Origin: Mariprofundus erugo
Lineage (GTDB): Bacteria > Pseudomonadota > Zetaproteobacteria > Mariprofundales > Mariprofundaceae
DNA: 64,000 bases
Assembly: GCF_005818865.1 (NCBI RefSeq)
Contig: NZ_VBRY01000007.1
Coordinates: 119,895-183,894, forward strand
Direction: 5' to 3'
Position 1 is the first letter of the stretch. The number at the start of each line of letters is the position of its first letter. The notes under the pieces were generated by a model. The model saw only the letters and a list, made by a program, of their open reading frames with translations. It had not been told where the DNA came from and did not search any database. A program made the position numbers and the translations under genes. Below, piece by piece: positions 35,655-44,645 of this stretch.

Positions 35655-37826
35655 TCAGAACTTGCCGTAGTATCCCTCTTTGAGTGCATCAAACAGGTTG
35701 GCGGCACTGTGCATTTCGCCATCATATTCGATCATCTCGTTGCCCTTGGCCTCAATGACAGAGCCGTCATCCAGGGTAAACTTGTAGGTGGTGTTGGCCA
35801 GGTCCTGTTCCTTGACCAGTACGCCCTGGAATGCCTCCGGGTTGAAGCGGAAGGTGGTGCAGCCCTTGAGGCCCTGCTCGTAGGCGTAGAGGTAGATGTC
35901 CTTGAAGTCCTCGTAAGGGAAATCAGTCGGTACATTGGCGGTTTTGGAGATGCTTGAGTCGACCCAGCGCTGTGCTGCTGCCTGGATGTCCACATGCTGC
36001 TTCGGCGTTACCTCGTCGGCACTGATGAAGTAGTCCGGCAGCTTGTTTGCCTCGTCGTCGGAAAACGGCATGGCATCCGGATTGATATGGGTGCGGTAGG
36101 CCAGCAGTTCATAGGAGAATACATCCACCTTCTCCTTGGTTTTGCGACCCTCACGGATGATGTTGCGGGCATAATGGTGAGCAAAGCTTGGCTCGATACC
36201 GTTGGAGGCATTGTTGGCCAGCGACAGGGAAATGGTGCCGGTCGGTGCGATGGATGAGTGATGGGTAAAACGACAGCCCTGCTCAATCATCGCCTCGATC
36301 ATGGCCTTGTCCTCGGCATTGCCGGTTTGCAGGAACTTCTGCATGTAGCGCGAATACTTCGCCCACAGCACGCGGCCGGGGATCTTGTCGCCAATGCTGA
36401 TACCATCGTCGGCCATTTCAGGCCGCTTGGTCATCATTTCCGGAGTGACTTCATACTCATCGGCAAGTGCCGGTGCGATGCCTTTTTCAGCCGCCAGCTC
36501 CAGGCCGGTGCGGAAGCCGGTTTTCGCCATTTCATAGGCGATCTGTTCGGTGAACTCGAGTGATTCGGGGGAGCCGTAAGGGGTGCGCAGCATGGTCAGT
36601 GCCGAGCCGAGACCGAGGAAGCCCATGCCGTGCCGGCGTTTGCGCATGATTTCGGCGCGCTGCTGTGGCAGTGGCAGGCCGTTGATTTCAACGACGTTAT
36701 CCAGCATGCGGGTGAAAACAGCCACCACCTCACGATAGGTATCCCAGTCAAAGCGGGCCTTGTCGGTAAACGGATCGCGTACAAAGCGGGTCAGGTTAAT
36801 GCTGCCCAGCAGGCAGGCGCCATAAGGGGGCAGCGGCTGCTCGCCGCACGGATTGGTGGCGCGGACATCTTCGCAGAACCAGTTGTTGTTCATCTCGTTC
36901 ACTTCATCGATCAGAATGAAGCCTGGCTCGGCATAGTCGTAGGTCGAGGCCATGATCACATCCCACAGGCGGCGGGCCTTCATGGTCTTGTAAACCTTGC
37001 AGGCAACATGGCCGCGATCATCCCTGACCGCACCCTTTGGCGGGTTGGCTACGGCCTTGAAGACAATGCGGGTGCTGGCATCGTCGATTTCGATCTGGCT
37101 GGCCGGGAACACCAGGTCCCAGTCGCTGTCCTGTTTGACCGCCTCCATGAAATCACGGGTGATCAGGCATGAGAGGTTGAACTGGCGCAGGCGCCCGTCC
37201 TCGCGCTTGGCGCGGATAAACTCGATAATATCGGGGTGCGAGATGTCAAACGTGCCCATCTGTGCGCCGCGACGGCCGCCGGCGGATGAGACGGTGAAGC
37301 ACATTTTGTCATAGATATCCATGAATGACATCGGGCCGGATGTATAGGCGCCGGCGCCGGAGACATAGGCCCCTTTCGGACGCAGGGTGGAGAATTCGTA
37401 GCCGATGCCACAGCCGGCCTTCAGCGTCAGTCCCGCTTCATGGACCATGGAGAGAATGCCATCCATGGAGTCGGGGATGGTGCCGGAGACGGTGCAGTTG
37501 ATGGTGCTGGTGGCCGGTTTGTGTGCTTCGGCACCGGCATTGGACATGATGCGTCCGGCCGGAATGGCACCGTTGGCGAGGGCCCATACAAAGCGATTGT
37601 GCCAGAAGGCGCGGGATGCCTCATCCTCTACGGCGGCAAGAGCGGTGGCAACGCGGTCATAGGTTGCCTGAATGTCGGCATCAACAGCCTGGCCGAGCTT
37701 GTCTTTCAGACGATATTTTTTATCCCAGATGTCCTCTGACGCCGGTTGGAAGCTGACGTCGGTGGTCGTGTCGTCCATATCCTTCTGGATCGATGCAATA
37801 TTCAACGCGCTGGACTTAACCTTCAT
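35655..37826 (-). CDS. nrdJ: Adenosylcobalamin-dependent ribonucleotide reductase (class II)
   Basis: Makes deoxyribonucleotides with or without oxygen, using B12. The active-site cysteine is in TSTINCTVSG. NPCGEQPLPPYGACLLGSINL, with its paired NPCGE and glycine motif, is also present. At 723 aa from ATG 37826 (AGGGAG upstream) it is full length. Its C-terminus lacks the redox-active cysteine domain, which the following gene supplies. Two NrdR boxes precede it. A B12 supply is implied, yet the only CobT-like gene seen here is divergent. Confidence 0.95.
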   Translation of the reverse strand: MKVKSSALNIASIQKDMDDTTTDVSFQPASEDIWDKKYRLKDKLGQAVDADIQATYDRVATALAAVEDEASRAFWHNRFVWALANGAIPAGRIMSNAGAEAHKPATSTINCTVSGTIPDSMDGILSMVHEAGLTLKAGCGIGYEFSTLRPKGAYVSGAGAYTSGPMSFMDIYDKMCFTVSSAGGRRGAQMGTFDISHPDIIEFIRAKREDGRLRQFNLSCLITRDFMEAVKQDSDWDLVFPASQIEIDDASTRIVFKAVANPPKGAVRDDRGHVACKVYKTMKARRLWDVIMASTYDYAEPGFILIDEVNEMNNNWFCEDVRATNPCGEQPLPPYGACLLGSINLTRFVRDPFTDKARFDWDTYREVVAVFTRMLDNVVEINGLPLPQQRAEIMRKRRHGMGFLGLGSALTMLRTPYGSPESLEFTEQIAYEMAKTGFRTGLELAAEKGIAPALADEYEVTPEMMTKRPEMADDGISIGDKIPGRVLWAKYSRYMQKFLQTGNAEDKAMIEAMIEQGCRFTHHSSIAPTGTISLSLANNASNGIEPSFAHHYARNIIREGRKTKEKVDVFSYELLAYRTHINPDAMPFSDDEANKLPDYFISADEVTPKQHVDIQAAAQRWVDSSISKTANVPTDFPYEDFKDIYLYAYEQGLKGCTTFRFNPEAFQGVLVKEQDLANTTYKFTLDDGSVIEAKGNEMIEYDGEMHSAANLFDALKEGYYGKF

Positions 37827-37905
37827 TAATAGTTCTCCCTGCCTGATTGGGCACCGGTGCCTGGATGCGGCTTGCACAGTGTCTTCCCGGAATTGTGAGG
37901 GGGAG

Positions 37906-37960
37906 AGTATCTACACTATATCTAGCGCGTCAATCGTTCTTTGAGCACTATGTGTAGTGT
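37906..37960 (-). promoter_or_regulatory. nrdJ promoter with tandem NrdR boxes
   Basis: On the minus strand TTGACG (37928-37933) and GATACT (37906-37911) are 16 bp apart. Two palindromic boxes match the NrdR consensus (acaCwAtATaTwGtgt): ACACTATATCTAGCGC at 37913-37928, between the promoter elements, and GCACTATGTGTAGTGT at 37945-37960. Their starts are 32 bp apart, about three helical turns, the usual NrdR spacing. Repression of nrdJ by NrdR is expected. Confidence 0.85.
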
Positions 37961-38080
37961 TTGCTGCTGCACAATTCACTCACCGTTTATCCACAGGATT
38001 TTCACATGTCGTGGTGGCGCAGATGGTGAATATTCCTTTAGTTTGGACAGTGGCGCATCGCCTGTTACGATACGCAACCC

Positions 38081-38872
38081 ATGAATACAACAGACAATAA
38101 CGATATCGATACATCTGCAGCAGCAGGCGCAAACAGTACCCATTTCGGTTACGAAACGGTCACTGGCAGCGAAAAGGTCAAGCGGGTGATGGGCGTGTTT
38201 TCATCCGTGGCCAGCCAGTACGATCTGATGAATGATCTGATGAGTGGTGGTATGCACCGGTTGTGGAAGCAGCGCATGTTTTCGGTTGCGGCGATCGGCG
38301 CCGGAAGCCGGGTGCTGGATGTGGCAGCCGGCTCGGGTGACGTGGCCATCGGGCTGGCTCGCAAAATGGGACCCTCCGGACGCGTGGTATTGACCGATCT
38401 TAATGGTCCGATGCTGGCCGAGGGGGCGCGCCGGGTGATTGATGCCGGTTTGTTGCCGGGGCGGGCGGATTGTATTCAGTCGGACGGGACGCGTCTGAGT
38501 TTTGCCGACAACAGTTTCGATTGCGTGACGATTGCGTTCGGTATTCGCAACTTTCTTGATGTCGATGCCGGCTTGCGCGAATTCTACCGGGTGCTGAAGC
38601 CGGGCGGGCAGTTCCTGTGTCTTGAGTTCTCAAGGCCTGTGTTGCCACTGCTTGATGTCATCTATGATGCCTATTCATTTAATATCATTCCGTTACTGGG
38701 GGAGAAGGTCACCGGCGATCGTGCCTCCTATCAGTATCTTGTCGAATCGATTCGCCGTTTCCCTGATCAGGGCCGCTTTGAAAAGATGATTCGCGGTGCC
38801 GGCTTTGATCTGGTCAAACATGAGAATATGACGGGTGGCGTGGTCGCATTGCACCGGGGTTACAAGATATGA
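38081..38872 (+). CDS. ubiE: Ubiquinone/menaquinone C-methyltransferase UbiE
   Basis: SAM-dependent C-methylation in quinone synthesis. YDLMNDLMSGGMHRLWK and VLDVAAGSGDVAIGLAR give the family core, and VTIAFGIRNFLDVDAGLREFYRVLKPGG (in parts) the later motifs. The length is 263 aa. The stop overlaps the next gene by 4 nt, starting the ubiE-ubiJ-ubiB chain. The extra Asn/Asp/Thr-rich N-terminus (about 25 aa) is unusual but harmless. Confidence 0.95.
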   Translation: MNTTDNNDIDTSAAAGANSTHFGYETVTGSEKVKRVMGVFSSVASQYDLMNDLMSGGMHRLWKQRMFSVAAIGAGSRVLDVAAGSGDVAIGLARKMGPSGRVVLTDLNGPMLAEGARRVIDAGLLPGRADCIQSDGTRLSFADNSFDCVTIAFGIRNFLDVDAGLREFYRVLKPGGQFLCLEFSRPVLPLLDVIYDAYSFNIIPLLGEKVTGDRASYQYLVESIRRFPDQGRFEKMIRGAGFDLVKHENMTGGVVALHRGYKI

Positions 38873-39528
38873 GTGTGATGTTTTTACCGCTGCGACTGAT
38901 TCCCGTTCCGGTTCAGTGTGTGGTCATGACGACCGTGCTCGACCTTGTTTTTGCCCGCAGTGAGGCGCTCAAGCCTTTGCTGGCTGATCTGGACGGGCGC
39001 ACCTTCCGCATTCACGTCACCGATACCGGTGCGGTTATGTTTCTCGGCTTCCGGCGTCGGCAGGTCTGGGTGCACCCCTCGCATGATGGCGATGTGGATG
39101 TGCGGCTGGCTGCCAGTACGGCCGGTTTTGCCCGTATGTGTTTCGGACATGAAGATCCCGATGCACTGGTGTTTCAGCAGGTATTGAAGCTCTCCGGCGA
39201 TTCCGACGCGATGCTGCGTTTCAAGCGTCTGTTTGCGGCAGCTGATCTTGACTGGGAGCGCGAGTTGCGGGCCAATTTCGGCGACTTCTTCGGCTCCCGT
39301 GTCGCACGGGCCGCGCATGGGCTGGTGGCGGCAGAAAAGAAACTGGGCGAGTTGTCGCGCGAGGCTGTCAGTGATCGCTTGCGTTCGATGGATCTGCCGA
39401 ATGATGAGCGCCTGCAGCAATGGCAGGCTGATGTGGAGCATCTGTCGCATCAGGTGTCCCGCGTCAAAGGGCGCATCACCCGTCTGCAGCACAGGCTTGA
39501 GCACCACCTGAACGATCAGGGCGACTGA
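38869..39528 (+). CDS. ubiJ: UbiJ-like ubiquinone biosynthesis accessory factor
   Basis: 219-aa protein with an N-terminal SCP2-like lipid-binding fold (LIPVPVQCVVMTTVLDLVF and a later beta-rich block). A coiled, charged C-terminus (LQQWQADVEHLSHQVSRVKGR) is the UbiJ layout. UbiJ scaffolds the soluble Ubi complex. Placement between ubiE and ubiB, with a 4-nt overlap, makes the call strong although sequence identity is moderate. Confidence 0.85.
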   Translation: MSVMFLPLRLIPVPVQCVVMTTVLDLVFARSEALKPLLADLDGRTFRIHVTDTGAVMFLGFRRRQVWVHPSHDGDVDVRLAASTAGFARMCFGHEDPDALVFQQVLKLSGDSDAMLRFKRLFAAADLDWERELRANFGDFFGSRVARAAHGLVAAEKKLGELSREAVSDRLRSMDLPNDERLQQWQADVEHLSHQVSRVKGRITRLQHRLEHHLNDQGD

Positions 39529-39532
39529 CCCG

Positions 39533-41137
39533 GTGCGTTTGCCCGTCAGTTTTCGACGCAACCTGCGCCTGTTGCGCATTGCCCATATCCTGGCCACCCA
39601 TGGTATGGCGGCACTTGCTGTACGCATGCGGCTGTTTTATCCCTATGTCTGGCTGTTGCAGCTGCTGCGCGGCGATGAGCTGCCCAAGGATCTCGGGGCC
39701 CAGATTCGTCTGGCGCTGGAGAAATTAGGGCCGACGTTTATCAAGTTCGGACAGATGTTATCGACCCGTGTTGACCTGTTGCCGATGGATGTGGCGCTTG
39801 AGCTTAAGAAGCTGCAGGACGATGTGCCGCCAGAGCCGTTTGTCCGGGTGCGCCGGGTCATTGAAGAGAGTTTTAAGCGCCCGCTCACCGGTGAAGACGG
39901 TTTGTTTGCGGCGTTTGAAGAGGTGCCGGTTGCTGCGGCGTCGATTGCCCAGGTTCACTTTGCCGAGTTGAAGGACGGGCGGCGCGTGGCGGTCAAGGTG
40001 CGCCGCGACCATATCAGCCGGACCATTGAATCGGATCTGGCAATTCTCGAGTTGCTGGCAGCTCTGTTTGACCGTTATTTTCCCGAGTATCGCCGTCTGA
40101 AGGCGCCGCAGGTGATCGAAGAGTTCTCGGTGACTATTCGTGGCGAGCTGAATCTGCGGGCGGAGGCGGCACACGCCAGTCGTTTTGCCGGTAATTTTGC
40201 CAGTGTTGAAGGGGTCAGGGTGCCCGAGGTGTTGTGGGACTATACCCACACCGAGGTGCTGACAACCGAGCGGATTTCCGGCATTCCCATTGATGAGAAG
40301 GCGAGGCTGGAAGCGGCCGGCCATGATTGCCTGAAGCTGTGTGAGCGGGCAGCCACGCTCTTCTTCCACATGGTTTTCATCGATGGCTATTTCCATGCCG
40401 ACATGCATCCTGGCAATATTTTCGTTGATGAGGCCGGGGAGATTGTTCTGATCGACTTCGGCATTGTCGGTCGTCTGGATATGAAAACGCGCCGCTATCT
40501 GGCCGATATGCTGCTGGCGTTTCTGAAAGAGGATTACCATCGCTCGGCCGAGGTGCATCTGGAGGCCGGGTTTGTGCCGCCGGATACCGATATCTCCGCA
40601 TTTGAGGATGCCTTGCGCGAGATTGCCGTGCCGATTTTTAATCGTTCGCTCGGCGATATTTCGATTGCTGAGCTGTTGCTCTCGATGTTCGCGGTGACTG
40701 AACGCTTTAAAATGGAGACCCAGCCGCAGCTGTTGCTGCTGCAGAAAACCATGGTGGTGATTGAGGGTGTGGCCCGTGAGCTGGCGGATCAGGCCAATAT
40801 CTGGGTGCTGGCCCGTCCGCTGATCAGTGAATGGGTGACCCGTCATATGGGGCCGCTGGGCAAGACGGAGGCGCTGGCCTCGGAGTTGCGCAGTCAGCTG
40901 CTTGGCTGGATGCAGTTGCCGGCCAGGATTGATCGCACCATTGCCCGGCTTGAGGCGGAGGGTGGTCCGCTGGCGCCTGAGACCTCGCGTACAACACTGA
41001 TAGCCGGCTTGTTGCTGATGAGTGGCGGCAGTGCCTGGCTGGCCTGGCTGGCTGCTGCCGGTACGGCTGGAGGCTTGATGCTGGTGGCTGGCATGGTGAT
41101 GGCCGGCGGCTTTGCACTGGCGCTGGCGGGCGCCTGA
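39533..41137 (+). CDS. ubiB: Ubiquinone biosynthesis protein UbiB (ADCK/ABC1 kinase-like)
   Basis: 534-aa atypical kinase or ATPase needed for aerobic ubiquinone assembly. KFGQMLSTRVDLLP (ABC1 motif), an Ala-rich nucleotide loop VAAASIAQVHF, ADMHPGNIF and LIDFGIVGRL are the family's active residues. Two hydrophobic C-terminal helices (LIAGLLLMSGGSAWLAWLAAAG and MLVAGMVMAGGFALALAG in parts) anchor it. GTG 39533 starts 4 nt after ubiJ. Confidence 0.93.
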   Translation: MRLPVSFRRNLRLLRIAHILATHGMAALAVRMRLFYPYVWLLQLLRGDELPKDLGAQIRLALEKLGPTFIKFGQMLSTRVDLLPMDVALELKKLQDDVPPEPFVRVRRVIEESFKRPLTGEDGLFAAFEEVPVAAASIAQVHFAELKDGRRVAVKVRRDHISRTIESDLAILELLAALFDRYFPEYRRLKAPQVIEEFSVTIRGELNLRAEAAHASRFAGNFASVEGVRVPEVLWDYTHTEVLTTERISGIPIDEKARLEAAGHDCLKLCERAATLFFHMVFIDGYFHADMHPGNIFVDEAGEIVLIDFGIVGRLDMKTRRYLADMLLAFLKEDYHRSAEVHLEAGFVPPDTDISAFEDALREIAVPIFNRSLGDISIAELLLSMFAVTERFKMETQPQLLLLQKTMVVIEGVARELADQANIWVLARPLISEWVTRHMGPLGKTEALASELRSQLLGWMQLPARIDRTIARLEAEGGPLAPETSRTTLIAGLLLMSGGSAWLAWLAAAGTAGGLMLVAGMVMAGGFALALAGA

Positions 41138-41233
41138 GGTTGGTAGTTTGCGGCTTTTCAGCTAACATTCGGTTTTTTTAAGCCAGTATCACTGATGCGA
41201 CACGATTCGCAGCAGCCTGATTATGAGGGAATT

Positions 41234-42406
41234 ATGAGTCGAGATTTTGTATTTACATCCGAATCTGTTTCGGAAGGACATCCGGACAAGGTTGCCGATC
41301 GCATTTCAGACGGCGTGCTTGATGCCTTGCTTGCACAGGATAAATACTCACGTGTGGCGTGCGAAACGCTGGTGACAACCGGTATGGCACTGATCGCAGG
41401 TGAGATCACCACATCCGCTGTGGTGGATTACCAGGATATCGTGCGCAGTGCGATTCGCGAGATCGGCTATAACTCATCGGCGATGGGCTTTGACTGGGAA
41501 TCATGCGCGGTGCTGGTCACCCTCGACAAGCAGTCTCCCGATATTGCCATGGGTGTGAACGAAGGTCAGGGCCTGGATCTGGATCAGGGTGCCGGCGACC
41601 AGGGTCTGATGTTCGGTTATGCCTCCAATGAAACCGAAGTGCTGATGCCGACCCCGATTTATCTGTCGCACCAGCTGGTTGAGAAACAGGCCGCTGTACG
41701 CAAGACCGGTGTGCTTGAGTTCCTGCGTCCGGATGCCAAGTCACAGGTCACCGTCCGTTATGAAAACAGCCGTCCGGTTGCTATTGATGCGGTCGTGCTT
41801 TCCACTCAGCACAATCCCGAAGTATCACACAAAGAGCTCAGCGATGCGGTGATGGATGAGATCATCCGCCCGATTCTCGAGCCGACCGGTCTGCTGCATG
41901 CCGGTACCGAATACCATATCAACCCGACCGGTCGTTTCGTGATCGGTGGCCCTGTGGGTGACTGTGGTGTGACCGGCCGCAAGATTATCGTTGATACCTA
42001 CGGTGGTTTCGGTCATCACGGTGGCGGCGCCTTCTCCGGTAAGGATCCGACGAAGGTGGATCGTTCCGCCTGCTACATGATGCGTTATGTTGCCAAGAAC
42101 ATCGTTGCAGCCGGTCTTGCTGATCGCTGTGAGGTGCAGGTGGCTTATGCAATCGGCGTTGCGCGCCCGCTCTCTGTCATGGTTAACACCTTTGGCACCG
42201 GCAAGGTGAGCGAGTCAAAGCTTGCGGCGGCTGTTCGTGAAGTGTTCGATCTGCGTCCGAAGGGCATCGTGCAGCAGCTCGATCTTCTGCGTCCGATCTA
42301 CTCAAAGACCTCAGCTTACGGCCACTTCGGTCGCGAGCTGCCTGAGTTTACCTGGGAGCGTACCGATCGGGTGGATGCACTGAAGGCGGCGGTCGGCGTT
42401 AACTGA
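41234..42406 (+). CDS. metK: S-adenosylmethionine synthetase
   Basis: Makes SAM from methionine and [16 protein letters not shown] near the start, [12 protein letters not shown] and the glycine-rich loop [17 protein letters not shown] are intact. The length is 390 aa from ATG 41234; the open frame to 41195 is less likely. A stem-loop follows, then the SAH riboswitch and ahcY, so the SAM cycle is clustered. I saw no SAM riboswitch in the 96 bp upstream. Confidence 0.96.
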   Translation: MSRDFVFTSESVSEGHPDKVADRISDGVLDALLAQDKYSRVACETLVTTGMALIAGEITTSAVVDYQDIVRSAIREIGYNSSAMGFDWESCAVLVTLDKQSPDIAMGVNEGQGLDLDQGAGDQGLMFGYASNETEVLMPTPIYLSHQLVEKQAAVRKTGVLEFLRPDAKSQVTVRYENSRPVAIDAVVLSTQHNPEVSHKELSDAVMDEIIRPILEPTGLLHAGTEYHINPTGRFVIGGPVGDCGVTGRKIIVDTYGGFGHHGGGAFSGKDPTKVDRSACYMMRYVAKNIVAAGLADRCEVQVAYAIGVARPLSVMVNTFGTGKVSESKLAAAVREVFDLRPKGIVQQLDLLRPIYSKTSAYGHFGRELPEFTWERTDRVDALKAAVGVN

Positions 42407-42448
42407 CCGGTATGAAGCAGATCAGCCTGTTGTTTCGGCAGGTTTGCT

Positions 42449-42480
42449 AAGGAGATGCTGATTGCTTGCCATCCTGGCAT
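42449..42480. repeat. Palindromic intergenic repeat, copy 2
   Basis: AAGGAGATGCTGATTGCTTG, then CCATCCTGGCAT, matches the core at 57,575-57,612 with a less complete right arm. It lies between metK and its likely terminator. Confidence 0.55.
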
Positions 42481-42508
42481 AACATCATCATCTCCCTAAC
42501 AAGGCATG

Positions 42509-42534
42509 AAAGCCGGTCACTTGTGGCCGGCTTT
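42509..42534 (+). terminator. metK downstream stem-loop terminator
   Basis: AAAGCCGG (42509-42516) pairs with CCGGCTTT (42527-42534), a perfect 8-bp stem. It sits just before the riboswitch, so it likely separates metK transcription from the regulated ahcY leader. The downstream T run is short. Confidence 0.65.
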
Positions 42535-42539
42535 CTCCT

Positions 42540-42606
42540 GACCGAGGAGCACTGCAGCAGGCTTGTACTGCCAGGCTCGGTCTAAAAAAAGCTCAACGGT
42601 GCTCAT
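42540..42606 (+). promoter_or_regulatory. SAH riboswitch upstream of ahcY
   Basis: P1 is formed by GACCGAG (42540-42546) and CTCGGTC (42576-42582). The conserved GGAGCACTGCAGC and CCAGGCTCGG segments match the S-adenosylhomocysteine aptamer. A pseudoknot pairs GAGCAC (42547-42552) with GTGCTC (42599-42604). Relative to the usual GAGCGC/GCGCTC this is a compensatory change, which supports the fold. In this class SAH binding turns ahcY on; the start lies 27 bp further. Confidence 0.92.
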
Positions 42607-42632
42607 ATTTTTATATGTATAGGAGTATGAGA

Positions 42633-44039
42633 GTGTCTGAATTTACTGATTACATTGTCGCCGATATGTCCGAAAAGACTGTGGCATGGGGCCGCAAGGA
42701 ACTGACGATCGCGGAAACCGAAATGCCGGGCCTGATGGCGATCCGCAAAAAATATGCTGCCGAGCAGCCGCTCAAGGGCGCCCGTATTGCCGGCTCCCTG
42801 CATATGACCATCCAGACCGGTGTACTGATCGAAACCCTGACCTCACTGGGTGCTGAAGTTCGCTGGGCATCATGCAATATTTATTCTACCCAGGATCATG
42901 CAGCATCTGCCATTGCTGCTGCCGGTGTGCCTGTGTTTGCCTATAAGGGCGAGACCCTCGATGACTACTGGGATTACACCCATCGCATTATGGAATGGCA
43001 TGATGGCGGTACGCCGAACATGATCCTCGATGATGGCGGCGATGCGACCCTGCTGGTCATTCTTGGTTCCAAGGCAGAAAAAGATATCTCTGTGCTGGAT
43101 AAGCCGGGCAGTGAGGAAGAAGTTGCGCTGTTCAAGGCGATCAAGGCCAAGCTTGCGACCCATCCGACCTGGTACTCTGACCGCAAGGCTGCGATCAGGG
43201 GCGTGACCGAAGAGACCACCACCGGTGTTCATCGTCTTTACCAGATGCAGGAGCGCGGTGATCTGCCGTTCCCGGCCATCAACGTCAATGACTCGGTTAC
43301 CAAGTCCAAATTCGATAACCTCTACGGCTGCCGTGAGTCGCTGATCGATGGTATCAAGCGTGCAACAGATGTGATGATTGCCGGCAAGATCGCTGTTGTG
43401 CTTGGCTATGGCGATGTGGGCAAGGGTTGCGCACAGGCATTCCGTGGTATGGGTGCAACCGTATGGGTCACCGAAATCGATCCGATCTGCGCACTGCAGG
43501 CTGCGATGGAAGGCTACCGTGTGGTTCGTATGGACGATGCATGCAGCCAGGGCGATATCTTCGTCACCACCACCGGCAACTACCATGTGATTACACATGA
43601 CCATATGGCAGCGATGAAGGATCAGTCGATCGTCTGCAATATCGGCCACTTCGACAACGAGATCGATGTTGCTTCGCTGAAGAAGTATGAGTGGGACAAC
43701 GTGAAGCCACAGGTTGATCAGGTGATCTTCCCAGATGGCAAGCGCATTACCCTGCTGGCTGAAGGACGCCTGGTGAACCTTGGTTGCGCAACCGGTCATC
43801 CAAGCTTTGTGATGTCTGCCTCCTTCTCCAACCAGACCATGGCGCAGATTGAGCTGTTCAACCAGACCGGACAGTATGAGAACAAGGTTTACACCCTGCC
43901 CAAGCAGCTGGACGAAGAGGTTGCCCGTTTGCACCTGGACAAGATCGGTTTGAAGCTGACCGCGCTTTCTCAGGAGCAGGCAAATTATATCGGCGTGCCG
44001 GTCGAAGGACCGTACAAGCCAAACCACTACCGCTACTAA
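42633..44039 (+). CDS. ahcY: S-adenosylhomocysteine hydrolase
   Basis: Splits SAH to adenosine and homocysteine, clearing product inhibition of methylases. The NAD motif [17 protein letters not shown] and the catalytic-site stretches [23 protein letters not shown] [10 protein letters not shown] and KPNHYRY at the end are intact. GTG 42633 is 7 nt after AGGAG (42621-42625). That fits better than ATG 42627 (1 nt after it) or ATG 42615, and gives 468 aa beginning with a SEFTDY segment. It is under the riboswitch. Confidence 0.96.
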   Translation: MSEFTDYIVADMSEKTVAWGRKELTIAETEMPGLMAIRKKYAAEQPLKGARIAGSLHMTIQTGVLIETLTSLGAEVRWASCNIYSTQDHAASAIAAAGVPVFAYKGETLDDYWDYTHRIMEWHDGGTPNMILDDGGDATLLVILGSKAEKDISVLDKPGSEEEVALFKAIKAKLATHPTWYSDRKAAIRGVTEETTTGVHRLYQMQERGDLPFPAINVNDSVTKSKFDNLYGCRESLIDGIKRATDVMIAGKIAVVLGYGDVGKGCAQAFRGMGATVWVTEIDPICALQAAMEGYRVVRMDDACSQGDIFVTTTGNYHVITHDHMAAMKDQSIVCNIGHFDNEIDVASLKKYEWDNVKPQVDQVIFPDGKRITLLAEGRLVNLGCATGHPSFVMSASFSNQTMAQIELFNQTGQYENKVYTLPKQLDEEVARLHLDKIGLKLTALSQEQANYIGVPVEGPYKPNHYRY

Positions 44040-44072
44040 GCAGGTGTGGATGACAGGCAGGAGGAGGTGGTG

Positions 44073-44336
44073 ATGCGTTTGATTTTCGTGCTCACACTCC
44101 TCCTGCTTTCATTTTCAGCGCATGCAGCAGGTGGATTGTCTGTTGATGCATCTTTCGATTTGACCGGTGACGGCATTGTTGATGCTGCCGACTGGGCAAA
44201 GATGAGCGAGGATGCGCGCCGGCGCTATGCTGATCAGACGATCAGTGCGCTTGGAGAGGATCCGGATGCGATGCTGGATGATCATGTCACTCGTGGTCAG
44301 CGCTATCTGCAAGGCCTCAGGTCTGTCTACGAGTAA
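44073..44336 (+). CDS. Small exported protein with one EF-hand/dockerin-like loop
   Basis: 87-aa protein with a signal peptide (MRLIFVLTLLLLSFSAHA) and the loop DLTGDGIVDAADW, matching the calcium-binding DxxGDGxVDxxD of dockerin/EF-hand repeats. GGAGGAGG at 44060-44067 sets ATG 44073. Its role is unknown. It sits behind ahcY by 33 bp. Confidence 0.7.
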   Translation: MRLIFVLTLLLLSFSAHAAGGLSVDASFDLTGDGIVDAADWAKMSEDARRRYADQTISALGEDPDAMLDDHVTRGQRYLQGLRSVYE

Positions 44337-44417
44337 AAGTCTTGATAAATAATACTTGCTGAAGATAGTTGTTTTTTTTATGCTGGATCTTCAAAGCGGT
44401 TCGGGAGGGCATGTGTG

Positions 44418-44624
44418 ATGTTGAAAACAGGAATTGCAGCTGCTGTTTTATTGCTGATCTCCGGCTGTACGACCCTGATGGGTCCTCCTGAAGCGCCACC
44501 GGCCCCATCCAATGCCGAGCTTGAGGAAAATGCCCGTCTGAAAGCGGAGGCTGATGCGCTCCGTCAGGCGCTGGATCAGAAAAAAGCAGAGCTGGAAACA
44601 CTGAAGGCTGCAACACAGCAGTAA
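44418..44624 (+). CDS. Small lipoprotein with coiled-coil
   Basis: 68-aa protein with a lipobox (LLLISGCTT) that would be lipidated at the Cys. A Pro-rich linker and an alpha-helical heptad-like stretch (ELEENARLKAEADALRQALD) follow. It resembles Lpp-like small envelope lipoproteins. It lies 22 nt before the OmpA-like lipoprotein, and both probably act in outer-membrane/peptidoglycan linkage. Confidence 0.75.
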   Translation: MLKTGIAAAVLLLISGCTTLMGPPEAPPAPSNAELEENARLKAEADALRQALDQKKAELETLKAATQQ

Positions 44625-44645
44625 CAGGAGTTACAGGATACGGCC

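Noticed and set aside
35429..35725. 98-codon minus-strand frame between the two nrd genes
   Set aside because: It overlaps the start of the zinc-ribbon gene and the end of nrdJ. No conserved pattern or ribosome site was seen.
41138..41233. SAM riboswitch upstream of metK
   Set aside because: The 96-bp leader shows no SAM-I, SAM-II or SAM-IV type pattern.
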